The notes beneath the pieces were generated by a model. It did not search any database. It saw only the letters and a program-made list of their open reading frames with translations, and had not been told where the DNA came from. Below are positions 12,721 to 24,129 of a DNA stretch of 64,000 nt, piece after piece (the first letter of the stretch is position 1; every line of letters starts with the position of its first letter). The stretch is from Zychaea mexicana (Eukaryota; Mucoromycota; Mucoromycetes; Mucorales; Lichtheimiaceae). Location: assembly GCF_025766255.1 (NCBI RefSeq), contig NW_026516797.1, positions 46,843 to 110,842 on the forward strand. The letters run 5' to 3'. Position numbers and translations under genes: made by a program.

Positions 12721-13269
12721 TAAGATACGCTTCAGTCTCGGTGCTGTGTATATTACTTGTAGGCACCGATAGGAAATGGATACAAATATGAGAAGTATGA
12801 TATATAATATACATTGGCTGCGCTTGCCAAATGTAAAAGCTGGAACTCTGATAGCGACGATTATGACCATTTATCTATGTAGTCTTGCCAACACCTGCGG
12901 ACGATTAACGTTTTCTGCGAGGACCAATAGCGTCCGCTTAGACCATTTGCATTTGTGTGAGGGTTGTATCAACTGATGCGTGTACAGCTACCACCGCCTA
13001 TTTATCCTATCCGGAACGACCGCCTGCGTGTTTCGCCAGTAAATATTGTCCCGTACAGTCAAAAACTATGATCTATTATCTATGCGTTTGTTTTAAAACA
13101 TATCTTTTCATATGTGTCTAATGCGTGGTATTGAATGCGAGATTATGGAGGAGAAGCGAAAGAATTAAAAATAAACTAATGTTGAACTTCTAGTAGGATT
13201 TCATAGGTAGCAGAATACATACTGTAACACAAACTGCTTGTTCATTCATGATAACGGGTTCTTTGTAGC
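12721..13269. other. intergenic
   Basis: No supported gene. This lies between the membrane-protein remnant and the EamA pseudogene fragments. Confidence 0.4.
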
Positions 13270-13430
13270 AGTATGTTTGCATCCAAAGCCAGCACAGAAA
13301 ACAGTTCCTATAATAACGACATCCAATACATCCAAAAGGCCAGGCTGTTCGTCGAAAATAAAGAAAAGCCGAAGCGATTCCGTTCATGCACATCAGCCTA
13401 CCGGGACCTGCAGGGGTAAGTTGTACGTAG
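13270..13430 (-). pseudogene. inverted EamA transporter fragment (C-terminal exon)
   Basis: Minus-strand translation begins QLTPAGPGRLMCMNGIASAF, which lines up with the last exon of the intact EamA gene in this window (QLAPAGPGAMMRMISIVLAF, from 23204). Similarity resumes after a one-base frame change (DVVIIGTVFCAGF against the intact SIIGAILICSATG region). It is a broken piece of a paralogous drug/metabolite transporter. It lies in the opposite orientation to the neighbouring EamA fragment, so the copy has been rearranged. Confidence 0.6.
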
Positions 13431-13490
13431 ATCAAGTAGTTTTTCATACAAATGTATTCAAGTCCATTACCACCAATGCAGCATAATTTA

Positions 13491-13614
13491 AATGATAGTG
13501 GTACCGGCATGACGACAAAGTTGGCCACATGCGGTGTATTAATCTGTGCCCTACTGGTTGCTGCAGTTGAAGTTGCAAAGTTGGTCTCAGAGCGCATTCC
13601 TTCGGTGTACCTTT
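13491..13614 (+). pseudogene. truncated EamA transporter fragment (middle exon)
   Basis: Plus-strand peptide TTKLATCGVLICALLVAAVE matches TTTLATCSVLISALLVAAVK of the intact transporter (22850-22909), and nucleotide identity is obvious across about 120 bp. Homology stops at about 13614, within some 20 bp of the left edge of the large repeat, suggesting that the insertion or an associated rearrangement truncated the gene. Confidence 0.75.
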
Positions 13615-13632
13615 ATGAAGGTAGCACTAGAG

Positions 13633-15749
13633 TGATCATTCTTCTATATTTCGCAAGTAGTTCTTTTGTTCTAGGAAGAAGATTGCGATGATGGCAAAAA
13701 GGATTTGGAAAAGACATGTTTATTTTTTATGGTAATATAAGCTTCTAGTAGTAAAATTATATTTAAAGAATCGTGCATTCCTACAAATGTTAGTAAGCTT
13801 TTGTCCGTGATAACGATAGCCCTCTGATTTTTTTCTCTCTTTTTTTTTCTTCTATAATTTTTTCTTCAACTACATAATATTCTGATTTATGGGATTCGTC
13901 TGTGGCAATTTTTATGGTCTTTTTCGTCTTGATAATTGTCGTCTTCAGTAGCCTGAGGTGCGTGATATCTGTGTGATTTGCTTGTTGATATCTTCGGTCA
14001 TTTTTGAATGTGTTATCATGTCGTGTTATTTTTGCGTTCGAGTATGTATGTCGATCTGTTTTCTTGTTTCTTTTTCTTTTTTTCTTTTCTTTTTTTTTTC
14101 GCGCAGTCTTCGCTAAATGCTCTGTTGTCTTGAGCTCGACGCGAATGATATGGAGGCCGTTGAAGTCGATAATAGACTGTGCTTGTGGCTTTGTATCGAT
14201 GATGATCCTCAGCGCTGTATTTTGTCTCTAAATATCAATAAGCCTTTCACGTTAATTATCAATGTCTTCATCTCAAGTGAATCCGTGTGACTTATTTGTA
14301 CTTACTGCTGATTATTTACACCATATAATTGCCCCAGTCTTGCTTTTCAGTCTGGTAGTGGAATTGACTGCAATTTGATATCGCTTGGTTTGTTTTGTAT
14401 GTGATGCTGTGTGTCTTGTGTAGACTTCATCTTTTCTTCGCTGATTTCTTTCCAAGAGATTGTCTTGTATAAATTGCTACTGTTGTTGTATGTGTTGGCT
14501 TTTGATGCGATGTTGATCGGGTATGTAGTGCCGTTGTAAGCAAACTTGCTCAAGGTGATAAGACAGCCACCGACTTGTTGACGTTTTCTTGGTGCCGTAT
14601 TGTACGAAAGGCAGTGATGATTTTTTTCTTGACATTTGTTTCTGACTTTTTGTTGCCTTGAATTTCGCTACTTTTGCTTTCCGTCATCACAGACCGCGTG
14701 ATGCTTGGTGTTGTTTTTACATTCTCTCTAATCTACCACTAATCTACTTCCTGATTTTCTTTTTCTTTTTTTTTACTCGTATTTTGAGGGGCTATCGTTA
14801 CCTGGACCGTAACTTACCAACGCTTTGTCAGAAGAGATTTCCTGGGTAGAATATGTCGAATGTTGTTGCATGAATAGCGGCGTTCACTAATGATATGATT
14901 GTAGCAAAGTCACAATGAGAAGATAATTTCACAAAAGCATGAATAGTCAATTGTTTCTCTTGGTTTTGCTTCTTACCATGATACAGCAATGTGTGCTGCT
15001 TCTGTTTCGATTTCCAAGGTATGATAGTGTGACCATGAAATTGTATTGTCTCCATAACTACTAATGACTGTTCTTGTAGCCACCGCTTGATACAGAGGAA
15101 ATGACAGAAAGCCTCCCTTGTTTGCTGCGTGCCGTCCATTGGTTTGTCAAGGATACACATGCGCGATTCCTTCCTTAGAGCAGTATCATCGAGTAGTCAT
15201 GTCGCCCACCGCTTTTACTAAAAGATTAATCGATCTAAATGAGTACGTATAATACATACATCAGTGCTAATCGCCTCATATTCCGCTCCAAATTCATACC
15301 ATGTAAATTCAAATTACCTCAAAAGTTCTCTCCTATCAACGGTCAAACTGCTGCCATAAACAATATGTGTGTGCGAATGTCAATAATGCGCAGTTCTTGA
15401 ATATATGTCCCGTGCGACAGGAGCCATCGACCGATTCTCTCGTCGAGTAGCATTTATCGGTTGTGCGATCAGTATCTTCAACGTGAGCTCGCCAGCATGC
15501 ATTCGAAAGTCGGATACGGATAGTGCCGCCATTATTGCGTCTACGCAATGCCGTCGGGTCCCTCTGGTAATAATGTGCCCCTTGTTGATAGTGACTTTTA
15601 GACGCAGTGTTTTGCTTGATGCGTCTTGGACAGGTGTGCTTCTCGTCCCTTCTTTTGTCCCCATTGCTGCTTCACCACTAAAGCAGAAATGAAACCGCCA
15701 CCATAATATGATACTGCTCCATCCAATAGCCGTGTCCCGTGTGCATCGT
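13633..15749 (-). mobile_element. large dispersed repeat, copy A (uncharacterised mobile element)
   Basis: This block matches 61967-64000 nearly base for base with small indels. Copy B starts with TACAGTGAAACATTTCTCTA, like a transposon terminus; copy A has a diverged version (AGAGTGATCATTCTTCTATA). Several minus-strand peptide islands are preserved in both copies: NGLHIIRVELKTTEHLAK near 14110-14200, a YYVVEEKIIE segment near 13860-13900, KSLLTFVGMHDSL near 13760-13810, and YPINIASKANT near 14490-14530. That suggests a minus-strand coding unit whose 5' end lies near 16-17 kb. Frames are broken (for example a one-base difference at about 15612 shifts the frame relative to copy B). No catalytic motif was recognised. 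The true right end of copy A is unknown because copy B runs off the window. Confidence 0.7.
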
Positions 15750-16880
15750 TGTCCTTGATATTCTTTGCCCGCCCATGCCGATGACTTTGCTTGTTGTTTT
15801 CATGAGCGATTTTCAGATTGTTCGCCATCTTTCCCCCCCTAAGAAGAAATTGAATGTAAGAATCACATTTTGCCCGACTTGATATTGTTAAGATAGAACT
15901 TACTATATGCTTTGCATCCATCTAAATGGGCGTTTGGAATGTTGTCAATAAATATGTCTCCTCGTATCTTGTCGCCATTTCTTCCCGTGGTGCAGCTTGG
16001 ATCGTGTTGCCACTATAATAGAAGTCGCCAGTCTTTCTGCTTTGGTGCCGTCTGATAGAAATGATGAAGACGCATTCGAATGGCCGTCCATTGCCCGATG
16101 TTGTCCCCATATTGAAAGCTGACAATGCCAATGTCGTCTTTTTGTCGCCATGCTGCTGTCTCCACAAGTCTCCTCGTCGTAAACCGAGATAGATGAGGAT
16201 TGTTTTCATCTCCTTGACTTGACGTTGACTGATTTGAATAGTTGTAATGAGTGTTGCCGTCACATTACACCTTGTGATTCTGAACAGATTTAATTGTCGT
16301 ATGCATTGTTGCAGTTTTTGTCGCTGAAGTATCTTGCTCCATGTGGCCATCATAGGTAGCGATGGACACTGTTTGTCGATACGATGTTTGCCGCTGCTCC
16401 TTTTGTTGCCGCTTTCTCTTTGGGGTTTCACCACAAAAGTAGGGATGGTTAATGATGATGATGATGATCGTGCCGTTGATGTGAAACCATCCCACATATT
16501 TGCCCGCATGCTTGGTGACTTGATCCGTCTATGGCCGCACAGTTTGAAATTTTTGACCAGCTTGAGATGTTTGATCAGCTTGCATATTCCTCGTAAAGAT
16601 GTGCGATAAGTGATTCATTGCTGCTGCGCCTGAGTATGACTCGCCCATAAATTATATGTCGCCTTTTCCGCCTGTCACTTTTTCGTCCGCTGAAAACAGT
16701 TGATGCCAAAGGCTGTCCACCACGACTTGCACTTGGTCCGCAATTTTCCGCCCAGAAGGGGAAGTGTCATATTGGATCACTTGAGAACAGATATCCGCAC
16801 CCGCTTGAAGAGCCCTTGTCGCCATAGTATTACCAGTAGACAATAAACTTGCTCCTTCCACACTGGGAATATTCAATCCG
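15750..16880 (-). mobile_element. probable upstream part of repeat copy A
   Basis: Minus-strand ORFs continue here without a clear boundary: 16876-16652 (74 codons) and 16509-15922 (195 codons), followed by 15921-15598 with a GGK motif and basic stretch. They run in the same direction as the peptide islands of copy A and are probably the 5' half of the same element, but no second copy is available in the window to confirm this. Function not recognised. Confidence 0.35.
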
Positions 16881-16990
16881 AGTTAGAACGTCGAATGTAG
16901 TTGTTGCCTGGACCAACGGAAAGAAAACCAGAGGATGCCAACGATTGGATAATGCTGATCGATCTTGATAGTCTATCGCCAAAAGACTGG

Positions 16991-17200
16991 TCAAGCCAAA
17001 GACGGGATTCTGCCAATCCTCGAATCGACATCAAGTAAAAGAGGTTGTTTTTACTCGGCTAGCCTGGAAATCTGACGCCACCTGTAGCAGCATAACCATC
17101 ATGGATCATCCACCAAGACCACACGAGACGACGTGATCAAGCCAAAGACGGGATTCTCACAACACCCCGAATTTTTACTCGGCTAGCCTGGAAAGCTGAC
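16991..17200. repeat. two-block direct duplication
   Basis: TCAAGCCAAAGACGGGATTC occurs at 16991 and again at 17137. The block TTTACTCGGCTAGCCTGGAA followed by CTGACGC occurs at about 17049 and again at about 17174. The two pairs keep their order with different spacing, so this is an imperfect tandem duplication. Confidence 0.85.
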
Positions 17201-17214
17201 GCTCTCCATCGCGG

Positions 17215-17925
17215 CGTACCACCCACACCGCTGGCCGGACACCCCAACCCGGACACCCCAGCTTCACGGAATCCGGAGGCAAAGGTGAAGGCTGAGGCTG
17301 GACTTACATGGCTGTGACACTGACTACAACCGGTGGAGGATCCAGGGTATGGAAAGGGCGAGGACAACTCCGGTTGAGCTTTCGGTGGCAGGGATTGGGT
17401 GAGCAACATTGCTCCGGTTGCCAGGGCTTACGCAGGAACACCATCCACATGAGCTGGAACTGACTGGGATGACAACTTTGGGAAAGGAATAAATTCCTAA
17501 TATTGGGCCCCTCTTCGCCTTCTCCACACCACATCCGTGTCGAATGCGATACGAAGAAGGGAAGAAGGAAAGGAAAAAGGATATATCAGTTAGCAAGCCT
17601 CTTCTTATCAAATGGCCGTAGGTATCAAAGAAAGCATAGTACGTACCGTAATCATACAAGCTTGGCGCCTTGTGTTGTCATTTGCTGTCAAGAACCGCCG
17701 CTGTACATGTGGATTCCTGCTGCCTACACAACCAGAGCGTTGCTCACCTCCCCACCACCGGCTCAACCGGAGTTGTCCCCATATGCCCCCTCCAACCCCT
17801 TCACCCCCGGTGGCTGCAGCCAGTGCCGGCGCCAATGCCAGCCCCAACCGCCTTTACCTCAAGAAACCATCCACTGAGATGTCCGGGCCGCACCCCATCG
17901 CCTGACGAAGGCGGAGACCGCCAGA
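17215..17925. repeat. imperfect inverted repeat, GC-rich
   Basis: The reverse complement of about 17215-17440 resembles about 17725-17925. Anchors include GCTCAACCGGAGTTGTCC (17760 on plus; its complement near 17360-17377), TTGCTCACC, and a CCAGCC-CCTTTACCTC-type stretch. The arms are separated by roughly 280 bp. The region is markedly more GC-rich than its surroundings. No supported coding sequence. Confidence 0.6.
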
Positions 17926-18341
17926 CACACACCCAAAACACGCCGCATGCGCTCTATTTGAAATGAAAACAATAAACTCATCAGCATCAGTACGTTATGC
18001 ATCTCGCTCAAGCTTAATTGCTGAGACACTTACAACCAAGCGCACACGCGCAACCACAAACATCGCCTGACGCAGGCGCACACGACAACGCCAAGCACGG
18101 CACCACAGGAAAAGGAAAAAAACACGCGGAAAAGAGGAGACAGCGACACAAACAGGCGGATTTAAAGTGGGCGACACCAGGAAAGGGAAAGGGGAGAGAC
18201 CAAAGGAACGGAGAGAGACACGCACACAGACAGAACAAATGCCTAAAGAAGGCCATCTAAAGAGGACATTGCAATTAGTATCGATCTGGGGCAATACGAA
18301 AGCACTCGACAACGAAATAAATAGAAGATGTAGCCACTTAC

Positions 18342-19986
18342 ATGCCGACAAGACCTGCTCCATCTCGGAGACTCGGTCGATGTCTCCACGAGCAGCCTGC
18401 AGCAGACCAGCGAAGAGCGCCTCATCGTCGCCAGTCTCGAGGAGACGCTGCAACTCCTCATACTCGTCCAACGTGACACCCAAGTGTGCTGCCATCACTG
18501 CAGCAAACTGTGCACCTTCTTCATCACCTTCTTCTTCTTCGTCGTCGTCTTCGTCGTCTTCTTCGTCTTCTTCTTCTTCGTCTTCGTCGTCGTCGTCTTC
18601 CTCAGTGCGCACGTCGTACTCTTCTTCTCCTTCTTCGACATCTTCTTTCATGCTCTCCGGGCCGCAAACGACAGGAACGTGAGCCATTGGCTCCGGCGCG
18701 ACGACGGACATGGGGGTGTTTGCGGAGGCGAAAGTGGTGGATGCAGCGATAGGGCAGGAAGAGACGGAAGGGAAGAATAGCTGCAAGGTGTTGCGCTGGC
18801 GGATGTGGCGGTGGTGGCGGCGACGGGTGGAGCTGAGGAGGTGCGCAGAAGGATAGGGACGGGAACGGACTTGTTGATGAGGACGGTGGTGGCGGTGGGT
18901 TGAAGGAGCGACTGTGGGGACGAACGGAACGGAAGGAGCGAACAGCGGCAAGTAGTGGTGGTGACGGTGACGGTGGCGGATTTCACGGTGGCGGGTGTGA
19001 TGACGAGGTGCGCGGAAGGATGCAAGGACTGTGTGGTTGCGGCGGTGATGGTGGTGGTGTCGATGATGGGGGTGTTGTTGGCGGCGGCGTTGATGGCGGT
19101 GGTGTTGACGAGAAGAAGAAACAGGAACAGGAACAGGAGCAGGAACAGGAACAGGAGCAGAAGGAACGGACGGGGCAACGAGCGGCAAGTAATGGTGACG
19201 GTGGTGGCGGATTTGATGATCCCGGTGGTAATGGTGGTGGTGGTGGTGAGGAGCGCGGAACGAAGAAGAAACCGGGTGTTGGCGACGGAGGTGTTGATGA
19301 TGGCGGTGACGGGGCTGGCGGCGAACGGAGCGCACAGAAACAACAGGCACAGAGGCCTCTTCGTCAAGCGAGACAACCACACCATGATCCTCAGCAGCAA
19401 AATCACCTGCTACTGGCAGCTGCGATGGGAGCTGGTCCAAGGACGCGGAAGAAGGCAACGTCACTGGGGACGGATTACGCACAACTTGGTCAATGGGAGC
19501 CTCATCGACAACTGCAAATGAGGGGACGTCGATGCCGTTAGGCACAGCAGGGAGGATATCGACCGCAGGTGGCAACGAAGGCGAGACTGGAAGGCTGGCG
19601 TCAGCACCCGAAGGCTGGGCATCATTCTTACGAAGAGCCATTGACTGCACACTCAACTCATCCAGCTGCACAACGTGCACGGGAGCAGGAACAACCACTG
19701 CAGGAGCCGCCACTACAGCAAGCTCTCGAGCGCCGGCCTCATTCAGGCCCATGGCGGGACGCGTCTCACGGCAACGGTATTCGCCCAAAGGCAGAAACAA
19801 ATGGAATGTCGCGGGCAGCAACAACGACAGGAAACCGGACGACGCAGACAACGACGGCAGCAGCAGGAAAGAAAAAAAGGGAAATGTCGCGGCAATTAGC
19901 CAACGACAGGCGATATACGCTAAAGCGATTGGATACATCAGCAGTGCACACAGGGCATAAGACAAGGGCTTATCGGTTTCTGACAT
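18342..19986 (-). CDS. His/Pro-rich, acidic-tailed hypothetical protein (3' end unresolved)
   Basis: A continuous minus-strand frame of 548 codons from ATG 19986 (MSETDKPLSYALC). Visible order: an N-terminal hydrophobic region with two or three membrane-like stretches (about 8-65), a Val/Ala/Pro-rich segment, and two related His/Arg-rich blocks each ending in YLPL-APSVP (a protein-level duplication). An almost pure Asp/Glu tract of about 45 residues follows, then a helical end (VTLDEYEELQRLLETGDDEAL). A good donor GTAAGT follows codon 548; the next exon is not clear, although 18079-18023 ending in another GTAAGT is a candidate. I do not recognise the family. Low-complexity composition means the ORF may be partly fortuitous. 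Confidence 0.45.
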
Positions 19987-20069
19987 TTTGGAATGTAGAT
20001 GCTGGTAAAGAAGAAAAAAGGAGAGCTGGAAACTACTTTTTTTTATTGTCATGAAAATTTTAAAGGCCG

Positions 20070-20077
20070 TGACGTCA
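20070..20077. promoter_or_regulatory. CRE palindrome TGACGTCA
   Basis: A perfect cAMP-response/ATF-CREB element lies 84 bp upstream of the ATG of the His/Pro-rich ORF, the expected distance for a fungal promoter element. Binding itself is inferred. Confidence 0.5.
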
Positions 20078-20339
20078 CGCGTTTTTTTCCTTTTTATCGC
20101 ACACAGTGCGTTCTCTGTAAGCATGTGAGAGCAGTAAAGCACACTAGTAGTAACGCGTTGGAAGATGCTATGATAGCCTCTTTTTTTGCTACGACGTCGC
20201 TATGGTTGCGTGCTGTTTCCATGGCTGCATATATGTTTCACATTTACGCTGCTCCGCTTGTACGTTCCAGGCACACCCGTGTCAATTTCTTTTTTTTTCG
20301 CCATGATCAGTGCGTCTACAGCAAAGTGACTCAGTAACG

Positions 20340-22084
20340 GGTGATTATCAAAGAACAAGTTTTAATGATACTAGCTTTTGATTACAGTGACTAGACTCCT
20401 TAACGACTCAATGTTTATTGGATTATAAAAAAAACATCTAATCACCGAAGTATCATGCATATCATATTTCAGAAAATTCAAGGATAATAGCAACACAAGT
20501 GAAGCTCTTATCAATTGCCTATGAACTGCATAAGTAGATATACTCCTCCTGATTTATTTTCAGAAAAAAAGTTTTTCGAATTGCTTCGCAAGTGTAAATG
20601 AAATATAGTAAGTAGGAGGAAAGGAAGATTACCAATCTGCTGGCTATTTCAAGTAACTACAAGAAGGTTTTCAAAAGATCATGCTCTGGATTTTTGCCTC
20701 CTTCTATGATACTTTATTACGATGCATCCGAAACGTGGCATATACAGTACTAAAAAGCCAAGTCTTTAGTGAAACTCAACATAAGCTTCTAAATTGTGAC
20801 TGTGGGTGTGTTAATTTGAAGCGCTGAATACTGCTCGGTGATGGTTGGGTCATTTACTCGTCAATGCAACAACGTCGCAACTGTTTCAATACTTGATGAA
20901 TGTGTGTGAATAGAGGTCGATAGACTGAATAACTGTTGCTACTGCTCATAAACGTCCGAAGTTTTATACTGTATCTACGCTGCTATATGTCGTATGCACG
21001 GTGGTGCTTTCTTCACGACATATCTGTTGTTTTCCTCACAAACAGCAGTTGTTGCTAGTCATTCATATCACAGACATATGTTTGCTTTCCTATCATACTA
21101 CATACTGTACTGGAAGATAAATACATATGTGTAGAATACTGTAGCTAACTGCAATCCTAATTAACTGGTGGGTTTGTTCTTTGCTCACCGCATCTTAGCA
21201 AAGATATTAAAAAGGTGCTGTAAACTCTAATGTATAAATACCATTATTTTACTTTTATACTCACTTTTATTATCTAATTAAAATAGCAAGTATATGCAAT
21301 TATCAGATGATGTCAAGCAAATAATAGTGGCATAATGCCAGGAGCAGAATTTCTTTTGTGATGGAATAATCACTGCCACAATGCATAAGCATGGGCATAC
21401 GGTATCCAGTGTTCCTCTTGTTAACCATTGATTATAGTGCTAAAACGTACTGTACGTGCAACAAATGTATTGCCTATGTACATTAGACTACAATCTATGG
21501 CTCGTCTTGTTTATACAATTGGACCCTAGTTTTTGCAACCGAGTCTTTTCCGAATTGCATAAAGTGTAGTTTTGCATAAACCGCGGGAGGATAGCATGAA
21601 CCTAAGAAAAACAATAAATATCGAACACGCTTCATGCTGCTAGTGTTTCGTCTGATCATCTACATACTTGTGCCTCTATCTTAACGTACAATAGTGCTAT
21701 CTCTGCTCGGCACACCGCTGAATAATCAGTTATCCGACGCAAATTAACAAGTCATGTTATTCAGCAGAGTTATTTTCATGTCATTCCATTATAAATAAGA
21801 TGCAAAGCATGCATTTAATAGCATATCTTGCAAAAGTTGAACCTTTTATTCTATCCTGGTAACGTGCAAATGCGCGGAACAATTAAAATTGGTAAATAAA
21901 ATGAGGGTTTGCGAAAGAACACGAGGTTGCAAAAACCGATGTCTGACTGCACATCATAAAGTTTTATCATCGTCAGCTTTATTATATACAATTTAAATTC
22001 AAGAACGAGGATGGACTCATCTTTCTTTCTTTTTTGCTTTTTAAATCTCTTCACACACTGACAAAGAAAGATATATACTCTAGT
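20340..22084. other. intergenic
   Basis: About 1.7 kb of AT-rich sequence with no supported gene. The last 60 bases before 22085 are CT/A-rich, as expected for the start of the transporter gene. Confidence 0.45.
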
Positions 22085-23441
22085 ATGCTATTTCCCAAAA
22101 GCAGCACCAACAACCCACAATCGCCTCCTTCACCATTGAAAAAAGGATACAAAATAACAGTGGATGATGTCGACGACCCTACAAAAGGCGCAGAAGAAGA
22201 AGAACCTCTATTACCGCCAGCAGCAGCAACAACAACAACAGAAACGGCAACAGCAATAATAATATCCTCTGATACTACATACGGTCTCGTACTCTTGGCA
22301 CTTTCAGCTGTAGCGTCAACGTTCGTGGCAGCTTTTCTCAAGCTTATCATTAGTACACCATCCTATTTGGTTACATCGTCGACCGAAATTCTGTTAATTG
22401 TTTCTATAATTCAACTTATGTTTGATTTCATGGCATGCGGTTGGACAGGTGTGCAACCTTTCGGACCACGCTCAGTCAGGACTTGGCTTACACTAACTGG
22501 TGCGGCTGGAGGAGCGGCTATTCTGTTGCAAGCCTATTCTTTAACGCATATGCAGCTTGCAGATTTTGCGGGTAACATATACAGAAACATAAAAATATCT
22601 GCTTCGTCACCATTCCGATATCTCTCGTTCAATCGACCCACTTAACCTAGAGCTCTTTCTTGTCCCGGGCATCATGCTGTCTATCTAGTACTGCTACATC
22701 TTTATCCGGCATTCACGGCAATCCTTGCGTCACTGGTTCTTCATGAACCTTTTCGATACCATCATGCGGTTTGCGTCATCGTATGTATTGCCGGTGCCGT
22801 ACTCGTGCTTAAGCCGTCGATGAGTAATAGTGATTCCAATACTGTCAAGACGACAACGTTGGCCACATGCAGTGTACTGATATCTGCCCTATTGGTTGCT
22901 GCAGTTAAAGTTGCTGCTCGCAGAGCTGGTCTCAGAGCGCATTACTTGGTGTGCAATGTATACTTTGATCTCAGCACGCTTGTCATCAGTCTTCTTTCTG
23001 TCTTCAGTACCTTTACCTTACCTCATGGTTGGCAAGTTTATGCTCTTTTGATTTTAATTTCCATCTGTGGGTTCTTCACTTCAACTTTTATGAGCCGAGG
23101 GTAAGTGTTATTATATTTGGGAACGTCTAGATGATGGTGACTTTTACACACTATCTCACGCCTTAATTTCGCGTATAAAAATATGTCACTATACTAGATT
23201 CCAGTTGGCTCCTGCAGGCCCGGGCGCTATGATGCGCATGATATCAATTGTTCTGGCATTCATTGTTGGTGCAGCTTTCTTCCACGAGTATCAAGACCAA
23301 TGGAGTATCATCGGTGCCATTTTAATTTGCTCAGCTACTGGGATATTACTTCTAACATCATCATCATCATCTAATAGTAGCACGCATCGTAATAGCAGTA
23401 GAGGAATATTTGAGCAAAGTAATAATGAAGAAGAAGTCTAA
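22085..23441 (+). CDS. EamA/DMT-family membrane transporter (SLC35G-like)
   Basis: Polytopic drug/metabolite transporter superfamily protein. Exons: 22085-22571, 22689-23100 and 23198-23441; 380 aa, about ten hydrophobic helices in two EamA repeats. The N-terminal cytoplasmic tail is acidic and Ala/Thr-rich with EEEEPLLPP, which looks like a dileucine-type sorting signal. The first EamA repeat ends in LLHLYPAFTAILASLVLHEPF; the second ends in QLAPAGPGAMMRM and a final helix, then a Ser-rich tail. The ATG at 22085 is used; the frame is open further upstream but only with a non-ATG start. The acceptor at 22688 was chosen because an earlier one gives a stop. The substrate is unknown. A scrambled paralogue lies at 13.2-13.6 kb. 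Confidence 0.87.
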
Positions 23442-24129
23442 CAAAGATGATACTGTACCAGCTAAATTTGTTATAATCGTATATGTGGAAATCCATGTCG
23501 TACAATTTGTTCCTTCTTCCACATTTTTGTTGGGAAGAAAAAAAAGGCTTGTGCATTGATACGAAATGTAGATCCTATCATGTCATCAGAAACGCCAAGC
23601 TATCTTTGACATAATTGTTAAGTCGTTGACTAGGGGAAAGTTAAGGATAGAGAACTAGCATTGTTGTGGTTTTGTGCTGCTAAGTAGCCACTGACAGTGC
23701 TGAGGCTCTACTATATTCTGTATCTTCGCTTGAGGAACCCGAGGAACGCGTTCTCTAGTACTAGGTCATGGTAAATGGATAATCATACAGTCAGACAATA
23801 GCAGGGTTTAGATTACCAACTACAGCAACGAAGATAAAGTTCCCAACAGCAGAAGCAACGCAAGCCAGCGGGGGCTCTCAACAAAAAAAAAAAATTCGCC
23901 AAAGAATGGGTTGCTGGGGGAAGCATTGAGGACTTTACGTCCTTTTAGATAGAGTTCTGCGGCATTTCCTTATCAAGCAAGATAATACATAGTGGAGTTT
24001 TTTGTAAAGTGCGTAAAAAAAAATCACGAACGGACCTACATCGTTTCCAAGTTTCGGTCCTTTTTTTTGTCTTCAAAAAGCTTCAGCAAGAACAAAAATA
24101 TAAAAACGAAAACACTGAAAGGAGCGTTC
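23442..24129. other. intergenic, SNF4 promoter region
   Basis: Spacer between the transporter and SNF4. No coding signal; A-rich stretches at 23881-23895 and 24015-24023. Confidence 0.45.

Noticed and set aside
18167..18752. Plus-strand Ser-rich and Arg/Leu-rich ORFs
   Set aside because: Antisense shadows of the GAG/GAC-rich acidic tract of the minus-strand ORF.
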